Notes under the pieces: model-generated
Databases searched by the model: none
Told to the model about the DNA's origin: nothing
What the model saw: only the letters and a program-made list of their open reading frames with translations
Shown: piece by piece, positions 24,019-32,942 of the stretch
Layout: each line of letters opens with the position of its first letter
Numbering within the stretch: the first letter of the stretch is position 1
NCBI RefSeq assembly: GCF_020169515.1
Contig: NZ_JAHMHW010000008.1
Location: 124,001-188,000, forward strand
Source: Paenibacillus vietnamensis
GTDB taxonomy: Bacteria; Bacillota; Bacilli; Paenibacillales; Paenibacillaceae
Reading direction: 5' to 3'
DNA: 64,000 nt
Made by a program: the position numbers and the translations under genes

Positions 24019-25188
24019 ATGAAAAACGCTTTTCAGGCTTTTATGAAGCGGCCGACTACGTGGGTGGGCATTATTACGGCGTTGATGTTTCAGGTTATTT
24101 TCTCGGCGATATGGATGACGGGGTATGACGGCGTGACGGACCGGACGGAGCAGCTGCGGATCGCGGTGGTCAATGAGGATAAGCAGATGGGGCAGCAAAT
24201 CACGGATTCGCTCGTGCAGAATCTTCCGTTCGAGATGAGCCGGGAAGAGAGCCTCGAGACGGCAAAGCAGCTGCTCGATGAGCGCGAGCTGCAAATGGTC
24301 GTCTATATTCCGGCCGATTTCACGCAGCAAGCGTCGGCTCAGGAAGGTACCGCGTCCATCGAATATTTGGTGAACGAGTCGAATCCGGCTTTGATCAAAA
24401 GCGTCATGAGCGGAGCGGCTGCCCAGATTACGGCGGAGGTGAACCGGCAGGCCGTAACGTGGGGAGTTCAAGCGGTGCTTTCCCAAATGAATATGCCGGC
24501 AGATCAGGTATCGGCTGCCGCACAAGGGCTGAGCCAGCGGGTAACTGCAAATATCCAGTCGATGAATGTCGTCCAGGGCATGAACAATCAGATGGTGCCG
24601 ATGATGACGGTGCTGGCCTCTTATGTCGGAGCCATGATTATGGGCATGAACTTTGAGCAGTCGGCTATGGCCATTAGCGGATCGACGGGCAAATGGCGCC
24701 GTTTTGCGGTTAGAACCGTTGTTAATATCGGGGCGGCCGTGCTCGTCTCCCTGGTTGGAGCTTCGCTGCTTTCGGCGTTCGGCGGCCAGATGGAGCAGGG
24801 CTTCCTGAGGCTGTGGCTGTTCCAGATGCTGTTTGTGCTGACCTTTATTTTCGTATCGCAAATGTTCTTGTACGTGTTCGGAATGAGCGGCATGCTGTTC
24901 AATATTATTCTCTTATCGGCACAGCTCGTATCCTCGGGCGCCATCGTTCCGCGGGAGCTGCTGTCCGGCTTTTATGTGAAACTTGGCGACGCTCTTCCGG
25001 CCACCTATGCGGTCGAAGGCAATATGAACCTGTTGTTCGGAGGTCCCGGCGTCGGTTCTGACGCAGCGGCTCTCACGGTCATCGCAGCGTCAGCCGCCGT
25101 CATCAGCGCATTCGCCGTCCTGGCGAAACGGAGGGCCGTCGCGCCGCAGCCGGCTGTATCGATCGCAGGCCAAAGCAATGCAAGATAA
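24019..25188 (+). CDS. YhgE/Pip-like ABC-2 family membrane exporter
   Basis: 389 residues from ATG 24019. One N-terminal membrane helix (WVGIITALMFQVIFSAIWMTG), an extracellular domain of about 170 residues (LRIAVVNEDKQMGQQITDSLVQNLP), then five or six helices (MVPMMTVLASYVGAMIMGMNF ... AVISAFAVLAKRRA). This is the DUF3533/YhgE-Pip architecture of single-polypeptide ABC-2-like exporters. No ATPase gene is adjacent. The following TetR gene suggests an inducible efflux or export function; the substrate is unknown. Confidence 0.8.
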   Translation: MKNAFQAFMKRPTTWVGIITALMFQVIFSAIWMTGYDGVTDRTEQLRIAVVNEDKQMGQQITDSLVQNLPFEMSREESLETAKQLLDERELQMVVYIPADFTQQASAQEGTASIEYLVNESNPALIKSVMSGAAAQITAEVNRQAVTWGVQAVLSQMNMPADQVSAAAQGLSQRVTANIQSMNVVQGMNNQMVPMMTVLASYVGAMIMGMNFEQSAMAISGSTGKWRRFAVRTVVNIGAAVLVSLVGASLLSAFGGQMEQGFLRLWLFQMLFVLTFIFVSQMFLYVFGMSGMLFNIILLSAQLVSSGAIVPRELLSGFYVKLGDALPATYAVEGNMNLLFGGPGVGSDAAALTVIAASAAVISAFAVLAKRRAVAPQPAVSIAGQSNAR

Positions 25189-25257
25189 CGGGCCTGGTTG
25201 CAGTTTGCGCGAATATGGGGCAAAATATGAGAAAACAAGCTTCGCTGGAGGAACTTG

Positions 25258-25845
25258 ATGACGACAGAGGCGGATATTAAAATCAGAATACTGCTCGCAG
25301 CCAAAAAGCTGTTCGCGAAGCATGGCTTCGAGAAAACGACGGTACGGCAAATATGCGAGGAGGCCGGAGCGAATGTGGCCCTCGTATCGTATCATTTCGG
25401 CGGCAAGGAAAATATGTTCGGCGCTTTGTTTGAGCATTTTTTTCCGAACGATGAGCTTGCGCAGGTGGATCCTTCCCTGGATCCGGTGAACGGGGTCAAG
25501 CTGATTGTCCAGGAGGTCACGAAGTTCCGTTACAGCGATCTCGAGCTGGTCAGCATCATTCAGCAGGAAATTATTATGAATACCGAACGCATTCAAAAAA
25601 TCCGTCTCCATGTCATGCCGATGTGGCGCTTGCTCAGGCTTTGGCTGAAGAAAGGACGGGAGCAGGGCTTGTTCACGTTCCGTTCTCTTGATACGACGCT
25701 GCTGTCGGTCATCGGCACGCTGCTGTTCCACCGCAATGTCTCGTACTGGGAGGTACTCATCGAGGAAGAGTGGCCCACGCTTGACGACATGATTGAGGAT
25801 TTGACAACGTTCGTCCTGAACGCGCTGCAGTATAAAGAAGAATAA
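25258..25845 (+). CDS. TetR/AcrR-family repressor
   Basis: 195 residues. N-terminal helix-turn-helix: IRILLAAKKLFAKHGFEKTTVRQICEEAGANVALVSYHFGGKENMF, the canonical TetR pattern. The C-terminal ligand domain ends LDDMIEDLTTFVLNALQ. ATG 25258 directly follows GGAGGAACTTG. Cotranscribed with the exporter; likely represses the promoter at 23926-23954 through the palindromes there. Confidence 0.9.
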   Translation: MTTEADIKIRILLAAKKLFAKHGFEKTTVRQICEEAGANVALVSYHFGGKENMFGALFEHFFPNDELAQVDPSLDPVNGVKLIVQEVTKFRYSDLELVSIIQQEIIMNTERIQKIRLHVMPMWRLLRLWLKKGREQGLFTFRSLDTTLLSVIGTLLFHRNVSYWEVLIEEEWPTLDDMIEDLTTFVLNALQYKEE

Positions 25846-25850
25846 CGGAT

Positions 25851-25884
25851 AAAACCGCGTGCCGGCATGGCATGCGGTTTTTTT
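25851..25884 (+). terminator. Intrinsic terminator after the TetR gene
   Basis: AAAACCGC-G-TGCC, loop, GGCA-T-GCGGTTTTTTT: a long stem with one mismatch and a seven-base T-run. Confidence 0.85.
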
Positions 25885-25902
25885 GCATGCCTAAATGCAA
25901 AA

Positions 25903-25967
25903 AGTCAAAATAACGGCATAGGTCATCAAAATACCGTTAAAGAATCGGAGCCCCTCTTTCCTATAAT
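25903..25967 (+). promoter_or_regulatory. Activator-type promoter of the first sugar ABC operon with 21-bp-spaced repeats
   Basis: TCAAAATA occurs at 25905-25912 and again at 25926-25933, exactly 21 bp apart. A TATAAT -10 follows at 25962-25967 with no recognisable -35. The same arrangement with the same 28-base gap to the -10 is seen before the binding-protein gene (27851-27913). Two half-sites two helical turns apart fit an AraC-type response regulator; the YesN-like gene at 31308 is the obvious candidate. Confidence 0.7.
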
Positions 25968-25998
25968 AAAAGTAACAAAACAGACAGAGGTGAAGATC

Positions 25999-26967
25999 AT
26001 GCAGCCGCTCCAACCATCAGCCAAGGCAGCCTCGCCTAAGCTGGAAAGCAACAGCAACAGCAACAGCAACAGCAAGAGAAACGGCATCTCCCTGCAAACG
26101 AAAGAGACGCTTGCCGGCTTCCTGTTCGTCGGCCCGATGATGATCGGCGTTACGGTGCTGACATTAATTCCGATACTGGCCACCTTCATGCTGTCGCTCG
26201 CGGATTGGAACTTCATTGCGGGCTTTCAGCAAATGAAATGGGTAGGGCTGGACAATTTCGAGCGTTTGTTCCAGGATGCGGCGTTTCTGAAATCGCTCAA
26301 AAACAATGCCTTTTTCCTGTTGACCGTTCCCGTCTACCTGGCGGTCTCGATGCTCCTTGCGGTCATCATCGACAAGCATGTATATATGAAGGGATATTTC
26401 AAGGTCGCTTATTTTATGCCGTACATTTCAAGCGTCGTGGCGGTGGCGATCGTCTGGCAGGTGCTGTTCCATCCGTCGAACGGACCGGTTAACCAGCTGC
26501 TGATGTCGCTCGGCATCGACAATCCGCCGAAGTGGATCGCCGATCCGAAATTCGCGCTTCCGTCGCTGATGATGATTTCGGTCTGGACGTCCATCGGCTT
26601 CAACATGATCGTCTATATCGCAGGCTTGCAGTCGATTCCGCGCGACCTGTATGAAGCGGCCGATATCGACGGCGCCGGCACTTGGGTCAAGTTCAAAAGC
26701 ATTACGTTTCCGCAGCTGTCCTCAACGTCGTTTTTTCTGCTCGTGACCGGCATTATATCGACCTTCAAAGTATTCGATCTGATCGCGATCCTGACGAAGG
26801 GCGGCCCGATTTCCTCGACAAGCATGATCGTCTGGTACTTGTACGACACCGCCTTCGTTAATTTGAAAATCGGCTACGCCTCATCGATGGCGGTCGTGCT
26901 GTTCGCCTGCGTTATGCTGATTACGGTGCTGCAGTGGATCGGCCAGAAAAAATGGGTCAACTATTAA
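25999..26967 (+). CDS. Sugar ABC transporter permease (MalF/UgpA type)
   Basis: 322 residues from ATG 25999 (AGAGGTG upstream). After a Ser/Asn-rich cytoplasmic tail come six membrane helices and the conserved inner-membrane loop EAADIDGAGTWVKFKSITFPQL (EAA motif), which docks the ATPase. Typical of carbohydrate-uptake family 1 transporters. No ATPase gene is nearby; these systems usually share an MsmX/MsmK-type ATPase encoded elsewhere. Partner permease at 26984. Context (heparinase-like lyase, GH88) suggests unsaturated uronate-containing oligosaccharides as substrate. Confidence 0.9.
   Translation: MQPLQPSAKAASPKLESNSNSNSNSKRNGISLQTKETLAGFLFVGPMMIGVTVLTLIPILATFMLSLADWNFIAGFQQMKWVGLDNFERLFQDAAFLKSLKNNAFFLLTVPVYLAVSMLLAVIIDKHVYMKGYFKVAYFMPYISSVVAVAIVWQVLFHPSNGPVNQLLMSLGIDNPPKWIADPKFALPSLMMISVWTSIGFNMIVYIAGLQSIPRDLYEAADIDGAGTWVKFKSITFPQLSSTSFFLLVTGIISTFKVFDLIAILTKGGPISSTSMIVWYLYDTAFVNLKIGYASSMAVVLFACVMLITVLQWIGQKKWVNY
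26047..26076 (+). repeat. Hexanucleotide AGCAAC tandem repeat inside a coding region
   Basis: Four AGCAAC units plus AGCAAG encode the run SNSNSNSNSK in the N-terminal tail of the permease. The repeat number could vary by slippage without frameshift because the unit is six bases. Confidence 0.85.
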
Positions 26968-26983
26968 GAAAGGAGCGAAACCT

Positions 26984-27823
26984 ATGACAATCACCAAGCT
27001 GGAAAGAATCCGCAAAAGCGTCATTACGCTCCTTATGCTGGCGGTAAGCATCCTGTTTCTGCTGCCGTTCATCTGGATGCTGTCCTCGTCGTTCAAAATC
27101 GAGGCGGACGTGTTCAAATATCCGATCGAGTGGATTCCGTCGCAATGGCATATCGTTGAAAATTACCGCGAAGTATGGGTAGGCAAGTTTCCTTTTTACA
27201 AATACTACTGGAATACCGTGAAGGTGACCGTGCTGACGACCGCATTGTCGGCCTGCGTTTCGGCGCTTGCGGCCTACGGGTTTTCCAAAATCCAGTTCAG
27301 AGCCAGCAAATATTTGTTCCTGATCGTGCTTGCCACCTACATGATTCCGCATCAGGCGATTTTGGTGCCGCAGTTCATTTTGTACCGCTCGATCGGATTT
27401 TTCGACAGCCATCTTGGACTTATCTTGCTCAGCAGCTTCAGCGTGCTCGGTACGTTCATGCTCCGGCAGTTTTTTATGGGCGTTCATAACGAATATATCG
27501 AATCGGCGAAAATAGACGGTGCGGGACATTGGCGCATCTTCTGGAAAATCGCGTTTCCGCTTGTGCGTCCGGCGGTTGCGACCTATGCGATTTTGCGCTT
27601 CATCTGGACGTGGAACGATTATCAGAATCCGCTCATCTTCCTGAGAACCGACAAGCTGTATACGATTCAGCTGGCGATGCAAAAGTTTACGACAATAAAC
27701 GGCGAATTTTATTCCTTGATGATGGCTGCCGCCGTATCCGCGATCGTTCCTTTGCTGATCGTATTCGTCATCGGACAAAAAAGCGTTATCGAAGGCATTG
27801 CGCTCGGCGGAGTAAAAGGATAG
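26984..27823 (+). CDS. Sugar ABC transporter permease (MalG/UgpE type)
   Basis: 279 residues, six membrane helices, starting ITLLMLAVSILFLLPFIWMLSSSFK. The EAA-type loop is ESAKIDGAGHWRIFWKIAFPLVRPAVATYAIL, and the usual C-terminal VIGQKSVIEGIALGGVKG is present. AAGGAGCG precedes ATG 26984. Second membrane subunit of the importer with the gene at 25999. Confidence 0.92.
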   Translation: MTITKLERIRKSVITLLMLAVSILFLLPFIWMLSSSFKIEADVFKYPIEWIPSQWHIVENYREVWVGKFPFYKYYWNTVKVTVLTTALSACVSALAAYGFSKIQFRASKYLFLIVLATYMIPHQAILVPQFILYRSIGFFDSHLGLILLSSFSVLGTFMLRQFFMGVHNEYIESAKIDGAGHWRIFWKIAFPLVRPAVATYAILRFIWTWNDYQNPLIFLRTDKLYTIQLAMQKFTTINGEFYSLMMAAAVSAIVPLLIVFVIGQKSVIEGIALGGVKG

Positions 27824-27850
27824 TCATCAAAACCCGGAAGCGGCGAAAAG

Positions 27851-27913
27851 TCAAAATAAGAGTAAAGGTAGTCAATATAGGAGTATGGAACGGTGCAAGC
27901 GTGTTGCTACAAT
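27851..27913 (+). promoter_or_regulatory. Second 21-bp-spaced operator and promoter, before the binding-protein gene
   Basis: TCAAAATA (27851-27858) and TCAATATA (27872-27879) are 21 bp apart; TACAAT (27908-27913) is the likely -10, with no good -35. Spacing from repeat to -10 equals that at 25903-25967. This allows the binding protein to be made in excess over the permeases from its own regulated promoter. Confidence 0.7.
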
Positions 27914-27969
27914 GAATACAAGTAAGCGGATACAAACAAAAAAGAGGGATCACATTGAGGAGGGTTAAG

Positions 27970-29367
27970 ATGTACAAAAAAATGAAAGTATGGGGAACGC
28001 TTCTGTTATCGACGATGATCGTACTGACCGGCTGCTCGGGCAACGGAGGCAATGAAAATGCGGGCAACGGCACGAACGCTCCAGCTGCGACGAATTCGGG
28101 GCAGGAGGCGGAGGGCGAGCCCGTTACGATTAAGCTTCATACATTCGGCAACGAAGCGAATTATAACTGGACCAAAACGATTGCGGCTTTCGAAGAAAAA
28201 AATCCTGACATTAACGTCGACGTTATCGTACTAAGCGAGAAGGGCGACACCCAGGAGGCGATTCAGAAGCTGGATCTGGCCGCATCGTCCAACGAGCAAA
28301 TGGACGTTCTGATGTTCAGCGACCCTGCAAGCTACGCCCAGCGCGTCGGTCTTGGCATGGTGGCCAAGCTGGATGATTTCATCGCTGCCGAAGGATATAA
28401 AGTAAATGAAGATTACAAGGTCGATACGACGCTGAACGGAAGCGTCTATGCGCTGCCGGGCAAATTTAATCCATGGTATGTGCTTTTGAACAAAACGCAT
28501 TTGAAGGAAGCGGGCCTTGAAGTTCCGACGGACTGGACCTGGGACGACTTCACAACCTACGCGAAGAAGCTCACAACGGGCGACGGCGCTTCGAAGCGCT
28601 ACGGCACGTATTTCCACGGTCCGCAAAACGGCGGCTGGATGGAGTTCCTGAAGCTGGCGCTTGCGAACCAGGCCGAGGAAAGTGACTTCCTGAAGGCGGA
28701 CGGCACCTCCAATCTGGATAACCCGCTGTTCCGCAAAACGCTTGAGCTCCGCCTGCAAATGGAGAAAACGGACAAATCGGCAACGCCTTACACGGATATG
28801 ATTTCCCAGAAGCTGCATTACCGGAACCAGTTCTTCAACCAGGCGGCAAGCATGATCATGATCGGCAGCTGGATGAATACGGAGCTGGGCGGAACCGACC
28901 AATTCCCGCTGAATTTCGAGGTGGCCGTCGCTCCGATTCCGAAGAACGATGCGGCGGACGAGGGCGGTTACACGATGGTGACGACCGACTATGTAGCCGT
29001 TGCGGAAAACTCCAAAAACAAAGAGGCGGCTTACAAATTCGTACGCTGGTATACGACGGAAGGCCAAATCGCACAAGCCAAAAACATTCCGGCATGGAAC
29101 GGCGTTGAGGATTCGCAAATGGAATCGATAATCGACACGATTCTGGCCGGCACGAAAAATCCGGAGAAGGTCGATAAGGCATCCCTTCTGAACGTGCTGT
29201 CGAACGCCAAGTCCTCGAAAATCATTCCGCCGGTCACGTACCAGTCGGAAATGTATAAAGTGATCAATGAAGAATACGAGAAGCTGATCTACGAACAGCA
29301 GGATATCGATCAAACGATCGATTCGCTGCAGGAAAGAGTTCAACAAATTATTGACGCCAACAAATAA
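27970..29367 (+). CDS. Sugar ABC transporter substrate-binding lipoprotein
   Basis: 465 residues from ATG 27970 (GAGGAGGG upstream). The lipobox MIVLTGC sets Cys at about 23. The mature protein follows the extracellular family-1 solute-binding fold: TIKLHTFGNEANYNWTKTIAAFEEKNPDINVDV at the start, then VYALPGKFNPWYVLLNKTHLKEAGLEVPTDWTWDDFTTYAKKL, the usual hinge region. It serves the permeases 25999-27823 and has its own activated promoter. Confidence 0.92.
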   Translation: MYKKMKVWGTLLLSTMIVLTGCSGNGGNENAGNGTNAPAATNSGQEAEGEPVTIKLHTFGNEANYNWTKTIAAFEEKNPDINVDVIVLSEKGDTQEAIQKLDLAASSNEQMDVLMFSDPASYAQRVGLGMVAKLDDFIAAEGYKVNEDYKVDTTLNGSVYALPGKFNPWYVLLNKTHLKEAGLEVPTDWTWDDFTTYAKKLTTGDGASKRYGTYFHGPQNGGWMEFLKLALANQAEESDFLKADGTSNLDNPLFRKTLELRLQMEKTDKSATPYTDMISQKLHYRNQFFNQAASMIMIGSWMNTELGGTDQFPLNFEVAVAPIPKNDAADEGGYTMVTTDYVAVAENSKNKEAAYKFVRWYTTEGQIAQAKNIPAWNGVEDSQMESIIDTILAGTKNPEKVDKASLLNVLSNAKSSKIIPPVTYQSEMYKVINEEYEKLIYEQQDIDQTIDSLQERVQQIIDANK

Positions 29368-29420
29368 CAAATGGTTATAATTTAAATGTTGCTTAAATGG
29401 AAGCCTTAACAGGAGTATAA

Positions 29421-29451
29421 GGGGTGCAGCCGTCAAACTGCGCTCCTTTTT
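29421..29451 (+). terminator. Intrinsic terminator after the binding protein
   Basis: GGGGTGCAG (29421-29429) pairs with CTGCGCTCC (29438-29446), with G-U pairs, followed by TTTTT. Separates the transporter from the kinase operon. Confidence 0.7.
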
Positions 29452-29488
29452 CCCATTACCCAGCGTCCCGCGAGACTGGAGGCCCGCT

Positions 29489-31315
29489 ATGCCGAACCGT
29501 TCGAAGCCGTTTCACTGGCCACGGTCATTTCGTTTCAAGCTTATCGTATCGTCGATCGTATGCATTTTACTGCCGGCGGTCACTACCCTGTTTATCTACA
29601 ACATGCTAACAAAAGATGCGGTAAGGGATGAGGCGGTGTCGCAATCCCGCCAGAAGCTTGAGCTTGTGGACGGCTATGTGACGAATTTGTTCGAGTATAT
29701 GCTCTTTATGGCTAACAGTGTGCAAGTGGATACGGAATTAAACATGATTATGAAAGCAATTGCAGCAGGAAAAACGTACGAAAGCCCGAACGGGGAATAC
29801 GAGCGGCATAACGACCGCGCCAAAATTTTGAATAAAATCGACAGTATGTCGGTTTTGGGGGAAAAGGTATACGTCTCGATCCTGCTGCGGGACGGCTCGA
29901 GCTTCGCCAACTATCCGCTCGATGAGTTTAATCCGAACCGGTTCCGTGAACAATCCTGGTTTCAAGAGCTCGATTCGCTCAAGGGAATGCAGTCCTATTG
30001 GGTAGGCACGACGCCGACCATGTTCGCGAGGGAGTGGAAAGAGGATCCTTATCAAATTTCGATAGCGCGGACGCTGCGCAGCGGGGTGAATGCGTACGGT
30101 TATGTCGTCGTCACGATCTCGCAAAAGCAGGTCAGCAGCGTGTTCGAAAAGCTGGAGTCGGAGCAGGAAACGATGCTGCTTGACGGGAGAGGCGTCATTC
30201 TATCCCATCCCGACCCGCTCCGGATCGGGGAAATTTTCAAGGATGCGGAGCTTGCGGAAGGACAGCGTAATCCGACGATTTTGGCGAAAGAGGACGGGCA
30301 GTACATTCTTTCTTCCAAGCAGCTTGAACTGACCGGGTGGGAGCTCGTTTCTCTGACGCCGTACAAAAAGGCCGTCTTCAAGCTGAATTCGATATTCAGC
30401 CGTGTCTTTACGTACCAGCTGATTTCGTTTTGCGTATTTCTGTTTTTGTTCGTTTATTTGATCCGCACGTTTACGAGGCCGCTTGTGCGGCTCGGCCTGG
30501 TCGCGGAGACGGTGCGGCGGGACAATCTGGAGGTCCGGTCCCACATCAGGGGGAAGGACGAAATCGGCTATCTGGGCGAATCCTTCGACCAGATGCTTGA
30601 CCGGGTGAAGGGAATGATCGCCGAAGTGACGAGGACGCAGGCCCGCGAGCGAAAGGCGGAGCTTGCGATGCTGCAGGCCCAGATCAACCCGCATTTTTTG
30701 TTTAACGTGCTGAACTCCATCCGGATGAAGGCGATGAAAAACGGCGATCTCGAAAGCGCGGAGATGATCAGTTCTTTGTCGAAGCTGCTGCGGATGACGA
30801 TCAGTCAGGACAAAGGCACGATTCCGTTCCGCGAAGAGGTGGATACGCTGAAGGAATACGTGCTGCTCATGAATATGCGGCAAAGGGAAGAGGTACGGCT
30901 GGAGCTGGATTTGTCCTCCCAAACGCTGGAGACGCAGGTGCCCCGTTTTTTTCTGCAGCCTTTAATCGAAAACGCGCTTATTCACGGATTGAGCCAAAGG
31001 GCGGGAACGGTCCGGATAATTTCGCGGGAGGAAGCCGGCCGGATGTCCATCACCGTGCAGGATAACGGAAGAGGCATGGAGGATTCCGAGCTTGAGCTGC
31101 TGCGGGCCAAGCTGGACCTTGCAGCCTCCCGAAGCGCCGGAGACCGGAGCGCAAGCGGCAAATTTTCCGGCCTGGGGCTGTCCAATGTGTACGAAAGAAT
31201 GATGATCATGTATGGGGACAGCTTCTCGATGACCGTGAACAGCCGCGTGTCGGAAGGGACGGAAATTACGATTACGATGTACATTCCACAACAGGCGGTG
31301 ATGAACGATGTATAA
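29489..31315 (+). CDS. YesM-type sensor histidine kinase
   Basis: 608 residues. Two membrane helices (FRFKLIVSSIVCILLPAVTTLFIY and FTYQLISFCVFLFLFVYLIRTF) flank an extracellular Cache-type sensor of about 280 residues. A HAMP domain follows, then the His_kinase (LytS/YesM) domain with LQAQINPHFLFNVLNSIRM (phospho-His in PHFLFN) and an ATPase domain with VQDNGRGM and GLGLSNVYERM. Such kinases sense extracellular oligosaccharides or binding-protein complexes. Overlaps the cognate regulator gene by 8 bases. Confidence 0.92.
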   Translation: MPNRSKPFHWPRSFRFKLIVSSIVCILLPAVTTLFIYNMLTKDAVRDEAVSQSRQKLELVDGYVTNLFEYMLFMANSVQVDTELNMIMKAIAAGKTYESPNGEYERHNDRAKILNKIDSMSVLGEKVYVSILLRDGSSFANYPLDEFNPNRFREQSWFQELDSLKGMQSYWVGTTPTMFAREWKEDPYQISIARTLRSGVNAYGYVVVTISQKQVSSVFEKLESEQETMLLDGRGVILSHPDPLRIGEIFKDAELAEGQRNPTILAKEDGQYILSSKQLELTGWELVSLTPYKKAVFKLNSIFSRVFTYQLISFCVFLFLFVYLIRTFTRPLVRLGLVAETVRRDNLEVRSHIRGKDEIGYLGESFDQMLDRVKGMIAEVTRTQARERKAELAMLQAQINPHFLFNVLNSIRMKAMKNGDLESAEMISSLSKLLRMTISQDKGTIPFREEVDTLKEYVLLMNMRQREEVRLELDLSSQTLETQVPRFFLQPLIENALIHGLSQRAGTVRIISREEAGRMSITVQDNGRGMEDSELELLRAKLDLAASRSAGDRSASGKFSGLGLSNVYERMMIMYGDSFSMTVNSRVSEGTEITITMYIPQQAVMNDV

Positions 31316-32927
31316 GGTCATGCTCGTGGATGACGATTATCCGGTGCTGGACCTGATCAGCTACGCGATCGATTGGGAAGGGCTCGGCTTGCAGCTGACC
31401 GGCCTGCACGAGAACGGCTTAAGCGCGCTGGAGGCTGCGGAGCACGACATGCCGGATATCGTCATTACCGATATCGGGATGCCCAAGATGGACGGCCTCG
31501 AGCTGCTCCGCCGGCTGAAGGAGCGAAAGCCGGATTTGCAGGCGGCGATTTTGTCCTGCCACAGCGAATTCCACTACGCGCAGCAGGCGGTCAAGCTTCA
31601 GGTGAAGGAATATTTGCTTAAGGACACGCTCGACCCTTCGGATATCCGCCGCTTGCTGCTGCAATTTATCGCCGTACTGGACGAGCAAGGCTCGCTTCAG
31701 AGCAAGCAGCAGCAAATGGAGCTGCTGGTCGACCGGAATAAGGCGCTTATGAAGGAGAAGTTTATCCGGGCAACGATATCCCAGCCGATGCTGGACGGCG
31801 GGAAGTGGAGAAGCGAGCTGGGCTCATTCGGCTTGTCCTTTCAGGAAGGGGAAATTATTATCCCGGTGATCGGCCTGCTCGACGACTTTCTGTATGCGAA
31901 GCGGCGCTTCATGACGGAGGACGTGCTGCGCTTTGCGTTGGATAATGTGATCGAGGAGACGATCCAGGCGGAAGGATATCGATCGGCCCATTTTTCGTAC
32001 AGCCCTCAGGAGTCGATTTTGCTGCAGGTGTTTCCGGCGGGGCTTCAGATTAACGGGTACGAGGAGTCGAGGCGGATGATGGGCCGCATCGGCCAAGCGA
32101 TTCAGAAAACGCTGAAGCTGACGATGTCCTTCCAGATCGGGGACGGCAGCGGCTCACCCGAGCTGCTTAAGGCATCGCTCGCTGTTATGCGTGCGAATAC
32201 GATGGAGCGCTTTTACCGCGATCCCGGCTCTGTCGTCCGCAGCCGCACCGGGCTGAACGCGGCCGGCGACAGCTTCTCGGCTCTGAACGAAGCCGGCGAG
32301 AAGCTGCGGGAGCTGCTGCAAGGCAAGGATGAAACGGCGGTCAAAGAGACGGCCGCAAGCTGCCTGGCGGAAGCGGAGCGGCAGAAGCTGGCGCCGGAGA
32401 CGCTGAAGGACTGGATGCTGAAGCTGCTGCTGGATGCGAAGGTGAAGCAGCAGGTTGCCGCCATGCAGCGGCCGGCGCAGTCCGAGGATGCCCTTTACAG
32501 CGAAGTGATGGAGCTGGGCAGCTTTCCCGAATTGAAGGCATGGTTCATGGAGCGCTGCCTGTCGGCTGTTACAGCGTCGAAGCAGACCGGGCTCCAAAGC
32601 CGGAGGTCGGAGGTGGCGGAGGCTTGCGACTTCGTCTGTCTCCATCTTGACCGAAAGATCAGCCTGGAGGAGGTGGCCGAGCGGCTCTACCTGAACCCGA
32701 GCTATTTCAGCAGGCTGTTCAAGAAGGAAACCGGCGAGACGTTTATCGAATATGTAACGAGGATGAAAATGCACAGAGCCAAGGAGCTGCTTGACCGGAC
32801 CGGCGAGCCGGTCGGCAAAATATGCGAAACGCTCGGCTACGATAACCAAAGCTATTTCATCAAGCTGTTCAAATCATTTGCGGGCGTGACGCCGGTCGAA
32901 TACCGAAGCCGGCAGCATCGCGGATAA
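31308..32927 (+). CDS. YesN-type response regulator with AraC DNA-binding domain
   Basis: 539 residues. Receiver domain at the N-terminus (MLVDDDYPVLDLI, phospho-acceptor in IVITDIGMPKMDGLEL, conserved Lys in YLLKDTLDP), a long middle region, and a C-terminal AraC double helix-turn-helix (ISLEEVAERLYLNPSYFSRLFKKETG and PVGKICETLGYDNQSYFIKLFKSFAGVTPVEYR). Paired with the kinase 29489-31315. Probable activator of the two promoters at 25903 and 27851 and possibly of its own operon with the lyase and hydrolase genes. Confidence 0.92.
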   Translation: MYKVMLVDDDYPVLDLISYAIDWEGLGLQLTGLHENGLSALEAAEHDMPDIVITDIGMPKMDGLELLRRLKERKPDLQAAILSCHSEFHYAQQAVKLQVKEYLLKDTLDPSDIRRLLLQFIAVLDEQGSLQSKQQQMELLVDRNKALMKEKFIRATISQPMLDGGKWRSELGSFGLSFQEGEIIIPVIGLLDDFLYAKRRFMTEDVLRFALDNVIEETIQAEGYRSAHFSYSPQESILLQVFPAGLQINGYEESRRMMGRIGQAIQKTLKLTMSFQIGDGSGSPELLKASLAVMRANTMERFYRDPGSVVRSRTGLNAAGDSFSALNEAGEKLRELLQGKDETAVKETAASCLAEAERQKLAPETLKDWMLKLLLDAKVKQQVAAMQRPAQSEDALYSEVMELGSFPELKAWFMERCLSAVTASKQTGLQSRRSEVAEACDFVCLHLDRKISLEEVAERLYLNPSYFSRLFKKETGETFIEYVTRMKMHRAKELLDRTGEPVGKICETLGYDNQSYFIKLFKSFAGVTPVEYRSRQHRG

Positions 32928-32942
32928 GATAGGGGAGTAGGA

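Noticed and set aside
26047-26076. AGCAAC repeats as a CRISPR or phase-variation tract
   Set aside because: Units are six bases, in frame and without spacers; length change would not shift the frame.
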